A DNA stretch of 64,000 nt. Source: Isochrysis galbana (lineage: Eukaryota > Haptophyta > Isochrysidales > Isochrysidaceae). Under the pieces are notes generated by a model, which did not search any database, was not told the origin of the DNA, and saw only the letters and a program-made list of their open reading frames with translations. Within the stretch, counting starts at the first letter, position 1, and every line of letters starts with the position of its first letter. The position numbers were made by a program, and so were the translations under genes. The DNA is taken from NCBI GenBank assembly GCA_018136815.1, contig CM030945.1:1483377-1547376 (forward strand). The letters run 5' to 3'. Below, one piece after another: positions 54,088 through 64,000 of this stretch.

Positions 54088-56459
54088 CTACACGCAGTAT
54101 TCACCCGGCCCAGGGCCGTCTCTTACGGCGGATGTCGAGGGGTCGCAGAACCTTTTCGACTTTGAAAAAGCATAGTTGGGAAGAGAGCGAGAAGGTGAAA
54201 GGTGTTGTTGCCCACACGCCACAGCATTCTTCATTGAGTAGACCGGCCCAGGGCTCTCAGAGTGAGTCGGCAATCCCCGGCTAGTTCCTCGTAATGGCGG
54301 TTTCCCGAAGGAGGTAGTCGGCTGTGAGCGCATCTGCGATGAAGGCTGCGTTTTTCCAATCGCCGAAAAGATGTTGTAGGTGCCTGGGCCGGGGACCGAC
54401 TGCAAAATGCCCGAGGAAGCTGGCCGGACTGCACTACCAAAAGAGTAAGCAGCGGCCAAGCGTCGTCCACGCGATGTGGAGTTGGAGGGAATCGCATACA
54501 TGGCGTGTGTGGCGGCTACTACCTGGAGAGGGAGCAGTGAAGGTCGGCACGAGAGTTAGCTATTATGAAACAACATCGTCCCCGTCAGCGCACCACATCG
54601 CCTCCAAGGTAAGTAACAGGATGGGATAGTGGAACTCGCGAATCGCAAGGTGAACTCGTTCAGCCCGCGGCTATCGACAGGTGAGATGCAAGTCTTGCAT
54701 ACAGCACAACCTTGTGAGGACTTGTGTGTCCTCTAGGTGTAGAATTGTTGAACTATGGCGTGTGGCACTCACCGTCTCTCCACGTTTGCCGTTCACCAAC
54801 CCTGCCATGGTTTGCGGCATGCTGGACTTCCTCCCAGCCAACGCCTGGCATCCCATGGAAGAGGGGAGCGTGTAGGTACCCGGCCCCGGCTCGCTCGATT
54901 TACCCGTGACGGGCGATACTTTAACGGCCGTGCGAGGCGGCGGTCTCTGGTCCTCAGTACCGAATCGTGGCGCCTTGTCACTTCTGCGGAGAACAGGGTT
55001 GTATTTGAAGCCGGGCGTCTCATCATTACGGCACGCCGCACTAGGCATGAGGATGTTGAAGTTGCGTGACCCTGTGGTCTTCAGGTTGAGCCGAGCTTTA
55101 CCCGATCCGAACGAAAAGGCGGGTGCAGAGTGCTTGGTCGACAAAACCTACAAATCAGCGCGTGACGAGCTCAGTGACGGGGTGCATGCGGATGGAGTTG
55201 GGCGTTGGCACCCTCGATTGACACGCTCGACGTTTGGAGCCTGATGCAGCACTCCTCTCGTGTCTCATTGTACCATCTTGTCAAGTCGACTTCGTGCGCG
55301 CATGCACCTGGGGGGCGTTGAATTCACGACGTGATGACTTTCGGGGTGGTAGTATCACTGGCATGGATGACGACTGAGTGAGACCGGCTGAGGCGTTGGA
55401 CATTGTCGATATGCAATTGTCATGCGACGGATTGGTGTAGTGCTCAAGCGATGGACTGTCCTCATTCAGTGAGAGGCTGGACGCCAAGACTTCGGACCTT
55501 GCTGGCTCCGATTCAGAGCTGGGTGTTGACGGCGTCGTGTCAAGGCCGCGCGTGCCGGGTGGTCCGCGCCGTAGTACGCTCGCTGCTGAGGCTGCTCGAC
55601 CTGCTGCAATCATATTTGGCAAACTTTGAGATGAGGACAGTTCGTTGCGGCAGAGTCGTTGTCGCCCTTCCACTGCCATGAGGTACTCTTGTGCTGTACC
55701 CGAAAGTAGTTCAAAGCCGAGCTCTTGACCTTCATACTCGCCGTCAGGGCAAGTGTCGTTCCTTCTGGCTTCAGAGGCCCGTGCGGGGGTCCATTCTAAT
55801 CTGCCAAAGTCCACAGAATGAGTGGCAGAAGTGGAATGAGCTATAGCAGCAGCATCCTCAGCAGTTCTACTTCCACCCCAAATCGTGTCCAGACGAATTT
55901 TACCCTCCTCGTTTTCCGATACACCCGAGGATTCACTCTTCTCATTGACGTCATCAGCCAGTGGCACTTCGGCATCACCAGCCTTGGATTGCATTGAACC
56001 ATCCAAAGTAGAAGTATCCTCCCTAGCAGGTGTAGCCGCATGGGCACTAGGATTCGGAGAGCAGACTCTGTCATTGACGACAATAATTTCATCAACCTTG
56101 TGCGCAAGCAACACTTGGAACTTTGCAGATGTTTCCTTCACAGAAGTAGTGGCTTCGTCCTGGACGTCCTTCTCTCCAACAGATGATGCAGCCTCCTCGA
56201 CCTCTTCAATGCTTGTATGGCCAATTGGCAAAGAGGCCTCGCTCAAAGGCTCCTCTATCGCATCGTCAGCACCTCCCAGTCCGCATTCATCCTGTGCGAC
56301 CGCCTCGTCCGGCACAGCTCCCTCATCTACATCTGGATCCTCACCCTCTACATCTGCCATGTCGCCCGCAGCCGTCGGCAACGCCGCCTCTAGCTCTGTA
56401 GTGGAGCCGTAGGTCTCAACATACTCTGCCTCCTCTCGAAGCCCTTCCCCCTCACTCAT
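54088..56459 (-). CDS. Sperm-tail PG-rich (SHIPPO) repeat protein with acidic N-terminus
   Basis: Three exons, both introns phase 0: 56459-55308, 55147-54773 and 54522-54088, giving about 653 residues. Donors are GTGCAT after CCCCAG (55307) and GTGAGT after GAGACG (54772); acceptors are TTGTAG and CTCCAG. The N-terminal 384 residues start MSEGEGLREEAEYVE and are strongly acidic, low complexity and unrecognised. The C-terminal 270 residues carry PG-rich repeats: APAFSFGSG, TPGFKYNP, SEPGPGTYTLPS, AYSFGSAVRPAS, VPGPGTYNIF, ESPGPVYSM and DGPGPGEYCV. Such proteins bind axonemal or cortical microtubules, so a flagellated life stage is implied. Splicing the acidic and PG-rich parts together is inferred from phase and from the acidic frame stopping just after its donor; they could be two genes. 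Confidence 0.75.
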
Positions 56460-57000
56460 GATTACCTGCCTCCTCCCTCTCTCCCTTCTTCCTTCCCCCT
56501 CTCCGTCTCTCTCTCTCCCACTCCTCCCCTCTCTCTGACTTCTACTCTTGCGGAGGGGGTCCGTGTGGAGACACCGCGCAGACGATCCAATGAAACGATC
56601 GATCGCTTGGGCGACCAAGCTGCTGCCTAAAAAGTCTAAAGGTAGTACCGTTAGAAAGTGTAGTCTTGTAAGAGGTCTTGTTGGCTAGCATTCCTAGCCA
56701 CATACACCGGACGAGCCATCCACCAACCGCGCACACCCCCATCGCGGGGGAGGGGCTCCGTTGCCGATGAGGCACGGTCCCTCAGCACTAGGATTAAACT
56801 AGGACAACAAGAAAACTCTGACAGGTACTATCGAGGAGTCGAGGAAGGTGTCGTTCCGTCAATTGTGGGACATTAGTCGATTTGAGCGATCGAATGTCCA
56901 CAGTTGTATATAGAGCAGTATTTTAAAATTAAATACAGACTAGCATAACAACCTTTTTTCTCTGCTTCCCGCGGTGCATGTCCCCCCCCCGAGGGGGGCG
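56460..57000. other. 5' flank, nothing recognised
   Basis: Pyrimidine-rich just upstream of the SHIPPO gene start (56466-56540), then mixed sequence. No gene. Confidence 0.4.
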
Positions 57001-57034
57001 CCGTGTCAGCGCTTTCCCTGCGTCTCCTCTAAGG

Positions 57035-57333
57035 CCGACAACTACATAAACACTCAATTTAAGAGATATTTAGAACGGATCATCTGTGATGAATTGCAAT
57101 CACATCGTGCACGCCTTGCATGGGCACGGCGCGATGTGCATCGGTCCCCCCGCGGATACGCCGTGCGTGCGCATGTCAACTTTTTCCCTCTGCGTACCCC
57201 CCACGGCCCACAACTACGTAAACAAGCCGTATAAGAGATGTTTCTTTGCGCATCACATGTGATGACTTGCAATCACATTGTGCACGCCGTGCGTGGGCAC
57301 GGCGCGATGTGCATCGGCCCCCCCCGGAACATA
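57035..57333 (+). repeat. Tandem duplication, two units of about 175 bp
   Basis: 57035-57156 and 57208-57333 align over AACTAC(A/G)TAAACA, GATGA(A/C)TTGCAATCACAT and CACGGCGCGATGTGCATCGG, with about 80% identity. The second unit ends directly at the GAATATCCTTAGTAG border of the virus-like element. Confidence 0.8.
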
Positions 57334-57340
57334 TCGAGAA

Positions 57341-57375
57341 TATCCTTAGTAGCATGGCACCCGACAACTGGGCGT
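57341..57375 (+). pseudogene. 5' end of a virus-like gene fused to gypsy debris
   Basis: GAATATCCTTAGTAGC leads to ATG at 57354 and MAPDNWA, as at 5856-5900 (where ATG is ACG). After GGGCG the sequence switches to gypsy reverse transcriptase. Confidence 0.45.
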
Positions 57376-57548
57376 CCCAAGCACACCCACGTCATGGAGG
57401 TGGAACTACCACTACTCCCCGGCGCTACGGCTCATCGCCACGCTCCGTCCAAGATGGGAGACGAAGGCAGGGCCATTGTCGACAAGCACGTCGCCGAGAT
57501 GGAGGCGGCGGGCATCATTCGCAAATCTAACTCGCCCTGGGCATCTAG
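57376..57548 (+). pseudogene. Gypsy reverse-transcriptase fragment, second family
   Basis: Frame reads PKHTHVMEVELPLLPGATAH, RHAPSKMGDEGRAIVDKHV and AAGIIRKSNSPWASR. This corresponds to residues 50-107 of the copy A reverse transcriptase and is diverged from it, probably the same second gypsy family as 40654-40840. It ends before the catalytic palm. Confidence 0.85.
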
Positions 57549-57868
57549 GTATTCGCTACCATGCCCTCCGTCGTGCAACGCGCATTTCGCCGATTGCTTC
57601 GTGCTCAACCCTCTCCATTCGCGTTCGATTCTCTTCTGGCTGCCGCGCCCCGTTCTTTTAAGATGGCTCGCACATTGGCCGCTTCGTCTCCGTCGATCCC
57701 GGTCACTCGCAATCCCGTATACGTTTCTGCTGTCGGCGTTCCGCCGAGAGGTCCACGTCATGCGTGACGAGGAGGCCGCTGGAATTTTCATCGAGGGGGG
57801 GCACGCACTAGTAACCATGCATCCCCTTGCTCGCAGGAGCGCCCTCATGGTGAGCTAGGCCCGGTGTC
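57549..57868 (+). other. Short unassigned ORFs
   Basis: A frame from 57561 (MPSVVQRAFRRLLRAQPSPF, then SPSIPVTRNPVYVSAVGV) and an overlapping frame ending EEAAGIFIEGGHALVTMHPL look protein-like but are not recognised. Possibly another mobile-element fragment. Confidence 0.3.
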
Positions 57869-58459
57869 CTAGGACCGAGCTTTTTTGTATTTGATGTTGC
57901 TGGGCCTTGTGGGTTCAATCTTTACGGGAGCTGAACCCGAACCGATAAGCGGCCTTTTGTTTTCAATCTTTACTTGGGAAGCTGAACCCGAATCGACACC
58001 TTCTAACAATTCTTGGAGGTGGGGAATTAATTCCAAATTGACATAAGTTTTGATTGTACCCAGCAGAACGTCACGACTCATATCGAGGATTTTTTTCTCA
58101 GTGAATTTATTGCTCAAGAGAGTGTGTCTAATATAAACCGATGTGAATGGTTTATCAATCTCGCAAATGGTGTGTAAGGTGTTTTCAATTTTCGTATTGT
58201 GCTTGAAATTGAATACATTGAATAAGAACTGACATTCTTCAGTGTACGTCAACAAACTTAGGTCGGCCCAGGAGCCCCCAACCGGCGGCGGCGGACTGAT
58301 GCTGTCCAATGCTTCCGCTATAACCTGCATGGCAGTTTTAGAATCGGCATATGGAAAGAGAGGTGTGATGAATTTTTTAAAGTTCTGGTCCATCTTTTTT
58401 TTGATCCATTCCAATCGCTTCAGTACTATATCAGCAGGCGCCCTTCCATTTGTAGACAT
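57869..58459 (-). CDS. Virus-like protein of unknown function
   Basis: Intact 196-residue ORF, start Met at 58459 (MSTNGRAPADIVLKRLEWIK). It is Lys-rich and largely alpha-helical in appearance, with FITPLFPYADSKTAMQVIAE, FKHNTKIENTLHTICEI, SNKFTEKKILDMSRDVLL and LELIPHLQELLEG, and a tail with repeated VKIE segments (ASQVKIENKRPL, APVKIEPTRPS) ending KYKKARS. The truncated paralogue at 6038-6595 is only about 60% identical but keeps the same frame, which argues for coding. It is AT-richer than host genes. The 40-bp border motif occurs twice upstream (58527 and 58784). I cannot name the family; a DNA-virus or virophage-type element is a reasonable guess. Confidence 0.6.
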   Translation of the reverse strand: MSTNGRAPADIVLKRLEWIKKKMDQNFKKFITPLFPYADSKTAMQVIAEALDSISPPPPVGGSWADLSLLTYTEECQFLFNVFNFKHNTKIENTLHTICEIDKPFTSVYIRHTLLSNKFTEKKILDMSRDVLLGTIKTYVNLELIPHLQELLEGVDSGSASQVKIENKRPLIGSGSAPVKIEPTRPSNIKYKKARS

Positions 58460-58526
58460 GGTTGAGCACTGTGAGGTGGGTGTCTGCCTTTACTCAAATA
58501 CTAGAAGATTTTCTTTGTACCGGGAG

Positions 58527-58570
58527 CGTATTTGGAAACGAGGGGTACCAAACGAAGGCATACGACCTCG
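58527..58570 (+). repeat. Conserved 40-bp border motif (copy 2 of 3)
   Basis: Same GCGTATTTGGAAACGAGGGG motif as at 6757 and 58784; reads GTACCAAACGAAGGCATACG at its end. Lies about 70 bp 5' of the virus-like ORF start. Confidence 0.75.
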
Positions 58571-58783
58571 GGCGGGAATCACATTCCAGGAGCACTCCGG
58601 AGTCGAGGGGGCGGAGGGAGAGGTGGGGTCGACAAAGAGGGAGAGCAGGGGCGCAGGGACAGGGCGCAGGGGCAGGAGGGGTACCTGTGACGCGGCCGAG
58701 ACTGGGGCCGCCCCCGCGCCTTCACCCTCCCTCGCCCTCCCACCCCTAGGATTGGGACTCCCTCGTGGTGGCCCCGCATCGCG

Positions 58784-58827
58784 TATTTGGAAACGAGGGG
58801 TACCAAATGAAGGCAAACGACCTACTT
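58784..58827 (+). repeat. Conserved 40-bp border motif (copy 3 of 3)
   Basis: Third copy, closer in sequence to the 6757 copy than to the one 257 bp away. The DNA between copies 2 and 3 is GC-rich and unrelated. Confidence 0.75.
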
Positions 58828-59543
58828 GACTCTGGTTCAAGCCGCGGAAGATTTGCTCGTTCATCTCGCGCGCACTCGCCCTTCCATGAAGGAGGGCAGG
58901 AGGGCGAGACCCTCTCGTACGTTATCGATCTCGCTTTCCAACGCGCCGCCGCCCACGGTGCCGCGCACGTAATGCCGAAAGATATTGCCGAGGCGCAAGA
59001 AGGGAAACTGCTGCGACGGAGGGTGGACGGACTCTCCGAGGGGGCGCGTCGATGATCGATGAGGGGGGTCGGCGCGCGCGCTCCATCACTAAAACTATGA
59101 CTCAGTAGTTTTTCGGAAGTCTCCGTGTCTCCGTTTACAAGCGTTTTCCTCAGCAACGGCCGGAAGAACATGAATGGTTCTAAACGATTTTGGCAAACCC
59201 ACACTGATCAAAACCCCAAACCAAGCTGTTACGCAAAATGTGAATCGGGAGGCGGCCCTTTGCCCCCTCAACGCCTCATCAAAACCATGGACGCCTTATC
59301 AATGCCAACCCAGAATGGACCTACTCAAAAGTTGCAGCCGACCAAACAGTCGACGTGACCATAAAAAAAGCAAAGTCTCTGATCCACTGCCTATGCTTCT
59401 GATGGTCGATTCAAGATCTCTCGCCATTGGCGTTCCTCATGTCTGCACAGCTTCCACAAGGCACACGGCCTAGCGCCCTTCACGAGCGACAACACGATGG
59501 GATGTGGTGCAATCATTGTACTAGCCTAAGCAATATAGCACGG
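58828..59543. other. Intergenic, possible degraded coding fragments
   Basis: 58850-59055 has an open plus-strand frame with DIAEAQEGKLLRRR. 59170-59500 gives protein-like text that changes frame (NPEWTYSKVAADQTVDVTIK, FKISRHWRSSCLHSF). Neither is recognised; they may be remnants of a mobile element. Confidence 0.3.
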
Positions 59544-62500
59544 CTACGGAGCAGGCCATTCCTTGTGCGAGTTGTCTATGAGTGATTGCGTCTCGGTCGT
59601 CGATCCGGCCCCACTTGTGGGCGGTGGACAGAGCGGGTTCCTGAATTCAGGCTGCTTCATTCGCGAACGAGCCTCTTTGGCATCGCGCTCAGCCTTAAGA
59701 GCAGCGGCGGCTTCGATGCTCATGCCCCACTTTTGCGAAACGACGGAGAATCCGTACTCCGGTGGTAGTTCCTCCACCTGCGATACGGTGGAGAACTAGG
59801 GTTACAAGAAAAGCAGTGCATGGTCCAGATGCAACAAATTGGTAAGAGGGACTGTCGCGCTTGAAGCGGATACTAGCTCAGGGCCAAGTATCGGCAGATA
59901 ATCCGACAATGGCTGAGGGGGGATGACGACGGCCACGGCCGTGCAAGTAGAGGATTCCGCCGTTTCGAAACTGTGCATAATGCGATTGAGGAGCGGCTTG
60001 CCTTTTGATAATCGTGCGTGAGCAGCTTGCCGGTCACGGCGCGGCGCGAAATGAGGTGGTGCTGTTCGTGTAAGTGAGGCGTCAGTTCAACACCCTCATT
60101 CACATGAATCGGTGCGGCTTCTACCTGGGCACCTTCCTTCGAAGCTGGCGCATCAGCGCCATCATGGGAGGCCTTATGGCCTCCCATCGCTCTACCAGTG
60201 CCTTCCGATATAACGTCTTCAGGCTCTATTCCCATGGTACGAATCTGAGTGCGGATTGCATCGGCGGTAACATAATCGCGCAAACGTCTCGCAGCAAGCC
60301 AAGAGGCGCCAAGCTCGTGAGCCAACGTCCAGTCGACATCGACCGGGGGTGCGGATGTCGACGAGCGACGCCGGATGCCGTCCGAGACGGTAGTGGTGGA
60401 CGCTTCTTCAAGTTGAATGGCCTCGGCCAACTCCTCGGGCTCCCGACCGCAAGCGCGAATCTGTGCGCGGATTTCGTCAGCGGTAGCGTAATCGCGCTGC
60501 TTTCGGCACATGGACCACTTGCGCGCGAGCTCATCCAGCTCTTCTCGAGACAGCCCAGCAGAGTTGGGCCGAGCCAAGGCTAGAGTCGGCGACTTGCAGT
60601 GCGTCGGAGAAATGGCTATGCTGCCACTGCCGGCGCGGCTGCTAGACCGGCCGATGCCCAGGGGGACCGATGAGTAGGAGGAGGCGCTGCCGTCCGAGCC
60701 GGCCCGGGCGAGAGCAACGCCGATTAATGGGTTGGTGTGCGCGTTTGCAGTCGCGTCATCATCGGGAACACTACCAGCCGGAAGCATACGGCACCGGAGG
60801 GCCACGCCTGAGGGCTGTGGCCGCCGCGCGCCAGCACGCGGACCTCCACAAGGCATGGGCCGCGTGAGTGGACGGAAGATCTTGCGGGGCGGTGGCGGAG
60901 CCTCGAAGCTAGCGATGCAGTCGCCGTCCGCAACATCGAGGGTGCCCTCACCGCTCACCTCTTTCTCGGCAAGGCGCAGCGCCTTGTAGACCTCTGCCAG
61001 CGCTTGCTCACGAGATAGCATCGGCGTCCCGCCGGTGCTTTCGCGCTTGCGGCTGCCGCTACGCGAGACCCTAGGCGTGCTGCCGTCTGATGAGCGGCGA
61101 GTCCCTGACGTGGAGCAACGTGGAACGCCGAGTGGCACGGGTGCTCGCGCCATGGAGGAGACGCAGGAGCCGGCCGAAGATGGGGCCGGTGAGGTTGCAA
61201 CGAGAGTAGACGCCATCTCTGGAGATACCTGCGTGCAATTCACAGCCCCTGTGGAAGCAGTCGACGCAGCTGAGCCGGACATGTCACCTGCGCCGCGGCT
61301 GCCATCAGCAGTGTCTGCGGCACAAGCCGCCACATTGTCATTTTGGTGGTCAATCGAGATCTTGGAAGCAGCGGTGTCAAGAGGCTCTTTGCACGAGGCG
61401 ATCGTCTTGCCCGACATGCTTGCATGCTTCGACGTCTCGTGCTCGGTGGTTGCGATGGGCTTCTGAGTTGCACAGTCTGGGCCGGGGGAAAAATCGATGT
61501 CCTTATTCTGCTTCGGAGACGCCTACAGGGTGACGCGAGGAGTGACCACGGCGGCGTGACGATGACAGCCAGAAGGCCAAGGTGCAGACGCCGAAGAAAA
61601 GAGAGACGGCCCCCCAAATCGGCGGGAGCTTGGACTTGGCCTAGCGTACCTGGCTTGCTAGCTCATACAGTCGGTCTGAGACCGATGTCGGCAGCCGCCC
61701 GCCCGCAGCGAGCTCGGTGAAGACATGAACGCTGTCTTGCTCGAGCTGCATCTCCAAGTCCTATAGCCGCCAGCAGGGGCACGAGCTGGATTGGTCTGGC
61801 AGTACAGGCTATGAGCCGGTAAGACATGCGCTAGTGAGGTCCGGGGAAAGATGGCAGCGCAAGATGCGGGGGAGATGGTAGGAAAAGATGAGATCACAAG
61901 GTGGTGAGGTTGACCTTGGCATCACGAGGACTGCGGCTGATGCGGGCCTCCGAATAAGGTGAAGGCGTGAGCGCTGCCTCGTCGGAGATTCCAGAAGCGG
62001 CTGTGATGGGCACTGTGAGGGAAGAGCGAGCTCGCCCCGCTGATTCGGAGCCGGGCATCAACTGGGGCGTCACGGTTGACGCAGCGGAAGCGGCAGAGGT
62101 ACTGCACAAGGCGAGCTCATTCTTGTTGATGAGACGCTCCTCACCTGTTGGGAAGCGAAGGAAGGGGGCAATTATGAGCGTTGGCCCGGGACGTCAAGAA
62201 AGGGTGGGGTAGAGGGCCAGAGGCGAGTGGGGGCCATCCTACACCCCACTTGTTTTGACAGCATTGAGGAGTGCAAGAAGTGCAAGAAGCCACCCCTCAT
62301 GTGCCCCCCAGTCGGAGCTCAAAGGTGAGCCTTCCGATAAGACCATACCCGCACGCGAATCCCCCTCAAATGCCGCCCCTCTGTCATGCTCCCACATTTC
62401 AAAGAGCCTGGCGCCACAACCCGCCCCTAATTTGCCGCCTTGCTCGCGCACCCTGCTCTTCCTTCTTCCCTTGCGCTCGCCTGCCCGGAAATGCTAACTG

Positions 62501-62986
62501 CACAACCTCCGTGTCAACCCCCCCATTGATGCCTCAACCGTCCTCTCTCAATCTCCCCCCCCCCCCCCCCCCCGACTCGCCTTGATACCGCCATCCCATC
62601 CCTGAACCCATCCTCTTCTTCTCCTATCCAGCCCCTTTCCTCCTTGCCCCGACGCAACGGGTACCTCGTCCGATCCACCCTCTCCTTCTCTGCCCCGCCC
62701 ACCACCCGCCGCCCCCCTTCTTCACCCAGAGAGGAGCTCTGTCGTGTCGGGGCTTCCCCAAACTCATCCTGCAGAACCACCCCCCCTCTCCCCCACCACC
62801 TAGCCCCTCAAGTTCCCCACCGCCGGCTGCCCCACCTTCCCCGCCTGACCACTCACCTCCCTCATCGAGTCGCAGCCGGATCTGGCGGTCGACGGCGAGA
62901 ACAGAGCCCATCTTCCCCACGAGCGAGCGCGAGCGGCATTGCTGCAGCACCAGCACACGGTCGCCCACGGCGAACGAGCGGCTCAT
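59544..62986 (-). CDS. Five-exon protein with two CysRS-type ADxIR helical repeats
   Basis: Exons: 62986-62857, 62144-61915, 61760-61650, 61522-60002 and 59777-59544; all phases match, total about 741 residues. Start MSRSFAVGDRVLVLQQCRSR opens an SH3/KOW-like barrel that continues across intron 1 (phase 1) into EERLINKNELA. Exon 3 encodes DLEMQLEQDSVHVFTELAAG. The large exon 4 is Ser/Thr/Ala-rich and disordered, then carries two homologous helical repeats, RKQRDYATADEIRAQIRACG and ARRLRDYVTADAIRTQIRTM, like the helical tail of cysteinyl-tRNA synthetase. Exon 5 (VEELPPEYGFSVVSQKWGMS) ends at SHKEWPAP. Introns 1-3 are GT-AG. The last junction fits best as GC-AG (AAAAG then GCAAGC). No function is known for this architecture. 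Confidence 0.7.
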
Positions 62987-64000
62987 CGCGCAGGCAACGA
63001 GAGACACCCGCACAGCCCCTCTCTCTGCCTTGCTCCCTGCCGCTCCCGCCCTCGCGCGCTTCTCTTCCCCCCCTCCCCCCCCCCCGCGCCGCCCGCCCGC
63101 CCCTGAATCCCCCCTTCCCAAATCCGCCCCTCCCCCCGCCCCACCCCCCCCCCCCCCCCCCTCCTTTCCCTTCTCTTCCTCCCCCTCCTTTCTTCTCTCT
63201 TGCCCCCCTCCTTTCCTTCCGTTTCCTCCCCCCTCCTTTCTTCTCTCTTCTGCCCCCTCCTTTCCTTTCTCTTCCTTCCCCCTTTCCTTTCTCTCCCCCC
63301 CCCCCCCCCACGCGGACTCTCTCTCCTCTCCACGACGGGGGGCTCTTCTGGGCCCTCCCTCTTCCTTTCGCGAGCAACCCGGTCCGCCGCCGCGCTCGCT
63401 GTGCGCTTTAGGACCTCCCAAAGTATTGAAAAAACAACGTCTTTCTAACGTGTACCAACGGTTCACCCATCGGCTGTGTCATCGCTTCATGTCCCCAGTT
63501 TCACTGGCGTTTATTCAGATCTTCCGCTCTCCTTATTCATCTGTTCCCCCTCCTCGCGCATGGTCCTCCTCCCTTTCTCGCCTTGGGATCTCTCTCTCTC
63601 TCTCTCCTCGGCCCCCGTCCAAGACACAGTTCCGTCGCTCGTCCCGCTCCCGTCCTTCTCTCTCTCTCTCTTCTTCTTCCCGAGAGAGAGGGAGAGGACA
63701 GAGCGTGCCTCGCTGGTGAAAGGGTCCGTCACGTGAGACTCAGCGGGAGGTACGTGAAAGCGCTTGCATCTGTGCTACGCCGCAACCTGCCTCTCAGCAC
63801 TCTGGCAGAGAGAGAATCATTCCCCGACGACGCCGGCTCTCTCTCCCTCCCTCCCTCCCTCCCTCTCTTCCTCCGCCCCCTCCTTCCCCTCTCTTGAAGG
63901 AGTCGTCTACAAGGCGTGAGGCGGGGGGAGAGAGACAGAAGATGAGAGAGAGAAGATGAGAGAGAGAAGATGAGAGAGAGAGATGAGAGAGGAGAAGAGA
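62987..64000. repeat. Pyrimidine-rich low-complexity end region
   Basis: 63040-63310 is mostly C/T on the plus strand with C runs. 63590-63680 and 63840-63900 are (CT)n or TCCC repeats, and 63920-64000 is GAGAGAGAAGATGA tandem repeats. The first part is the 5' flank of the minus-strand gene starting at 62986. No gene recognised. Confidence 0.7.

Noticed and set aside
62624-63719. Gly/Arg/Glu-rich and Pro-rich ORFs near the right end
   Set aside because: Artefacts of C/T-rich DNA, except that the minus-strand frame includes the true first exon at 62857-62986.

Overview
The window looks like nuclear DNA of a GC-rich eukaryotic microalga or similar flagellated protist. Several genes have short GT-AG introns (about 70-250 bp) that keep reading phase exactly. 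A sperm-tail PG-rich (SHIPPO) protein implies a flagellum, and phytochelatin synthase, an ABCG half-transporter and an acid-sphingomyelinase-like phosphodiesterase fit an alga. Long GA/CT microsatellites and virus-like small ORFs resemble haptophyte genomes, but naming a haptophyte is inference. Three 100-N scaffold gaps (13476-13575, 29503-29602, 53901-54000) interrupt the sequence.

Layout, left to right. 1-7.8 kb is repeat-rich: a degraded ORF, the 3' exons of an unrecognised spliced gene (1873-2318), purine/pyrimidine tracts, tandem repeats and one copy of a virus-like ORF (6038-6595). 7845-11174 encodes a striking fusion: U-box, TKL kinase, helical repeats, ubiquitin-like, 2OG-Fe(II) oxygenase and a GRDP-like C-terminus, interrupted by one in-frame TAG. 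A truncated mariner-type transposase follows, then a Mak32-like PfkB protein (12914-14048), a DnaJ protein (15297-15971) and a PLP aminotransferase of the alanine-glyoxylate type with eight exons resolved (17225-19112). 19.8-21.1 kb is a huge GA/CT tract.

22.3-36.4 kb is a block of Ty3/gypsy chromodomain retrotransposon on the minus strand. Two near-identical copies sit in tandem with a scaffold gap between them. The ancestral polyprotein appears to be one ORF: proline/serine-rich N-terminus, a DNA cytosine-5-methyltransferase-like domain, aspartic protease, reverse transcriptase, RNase H, integrase and chromodomain. The methyltransferase, with catalytic PPC and ENP motifs intact in the right-hand copy, is the most interesting feature of the window. 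The gag start sits just upstream of a (CT)n run whose length sets the reading frame.

37-45 kb holds phytochelatin synthase (37937-39340), fragments of LTR and of a second gypsy family, a small frameshifted virus-like membrane ORF (41061-41494) and the metallophosphatase (42975-44932). 45-50 kb is rich in non-autonomous repeats. One 875-bp retroposon, with an 18-bp target-site duplication, splits a coding exon at 48.4-49.3 kb. 50-63 kb contains an ABCG transporter, the SHIPPO-repeat protein, a second virus-like ORF copy (57869-58459) next to gypsy RT debris, and a five-exon protein with two CysRS-type 'ADxIR' helical repeats. The end is pyrimidine-rich low-complexity DNA.

The host genes do not form a pathway or operon; this is a gene-sparse eukaryotic region heavily colonised by retroelements. 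I recognised no rRNA, tRNA or CRISPR array.
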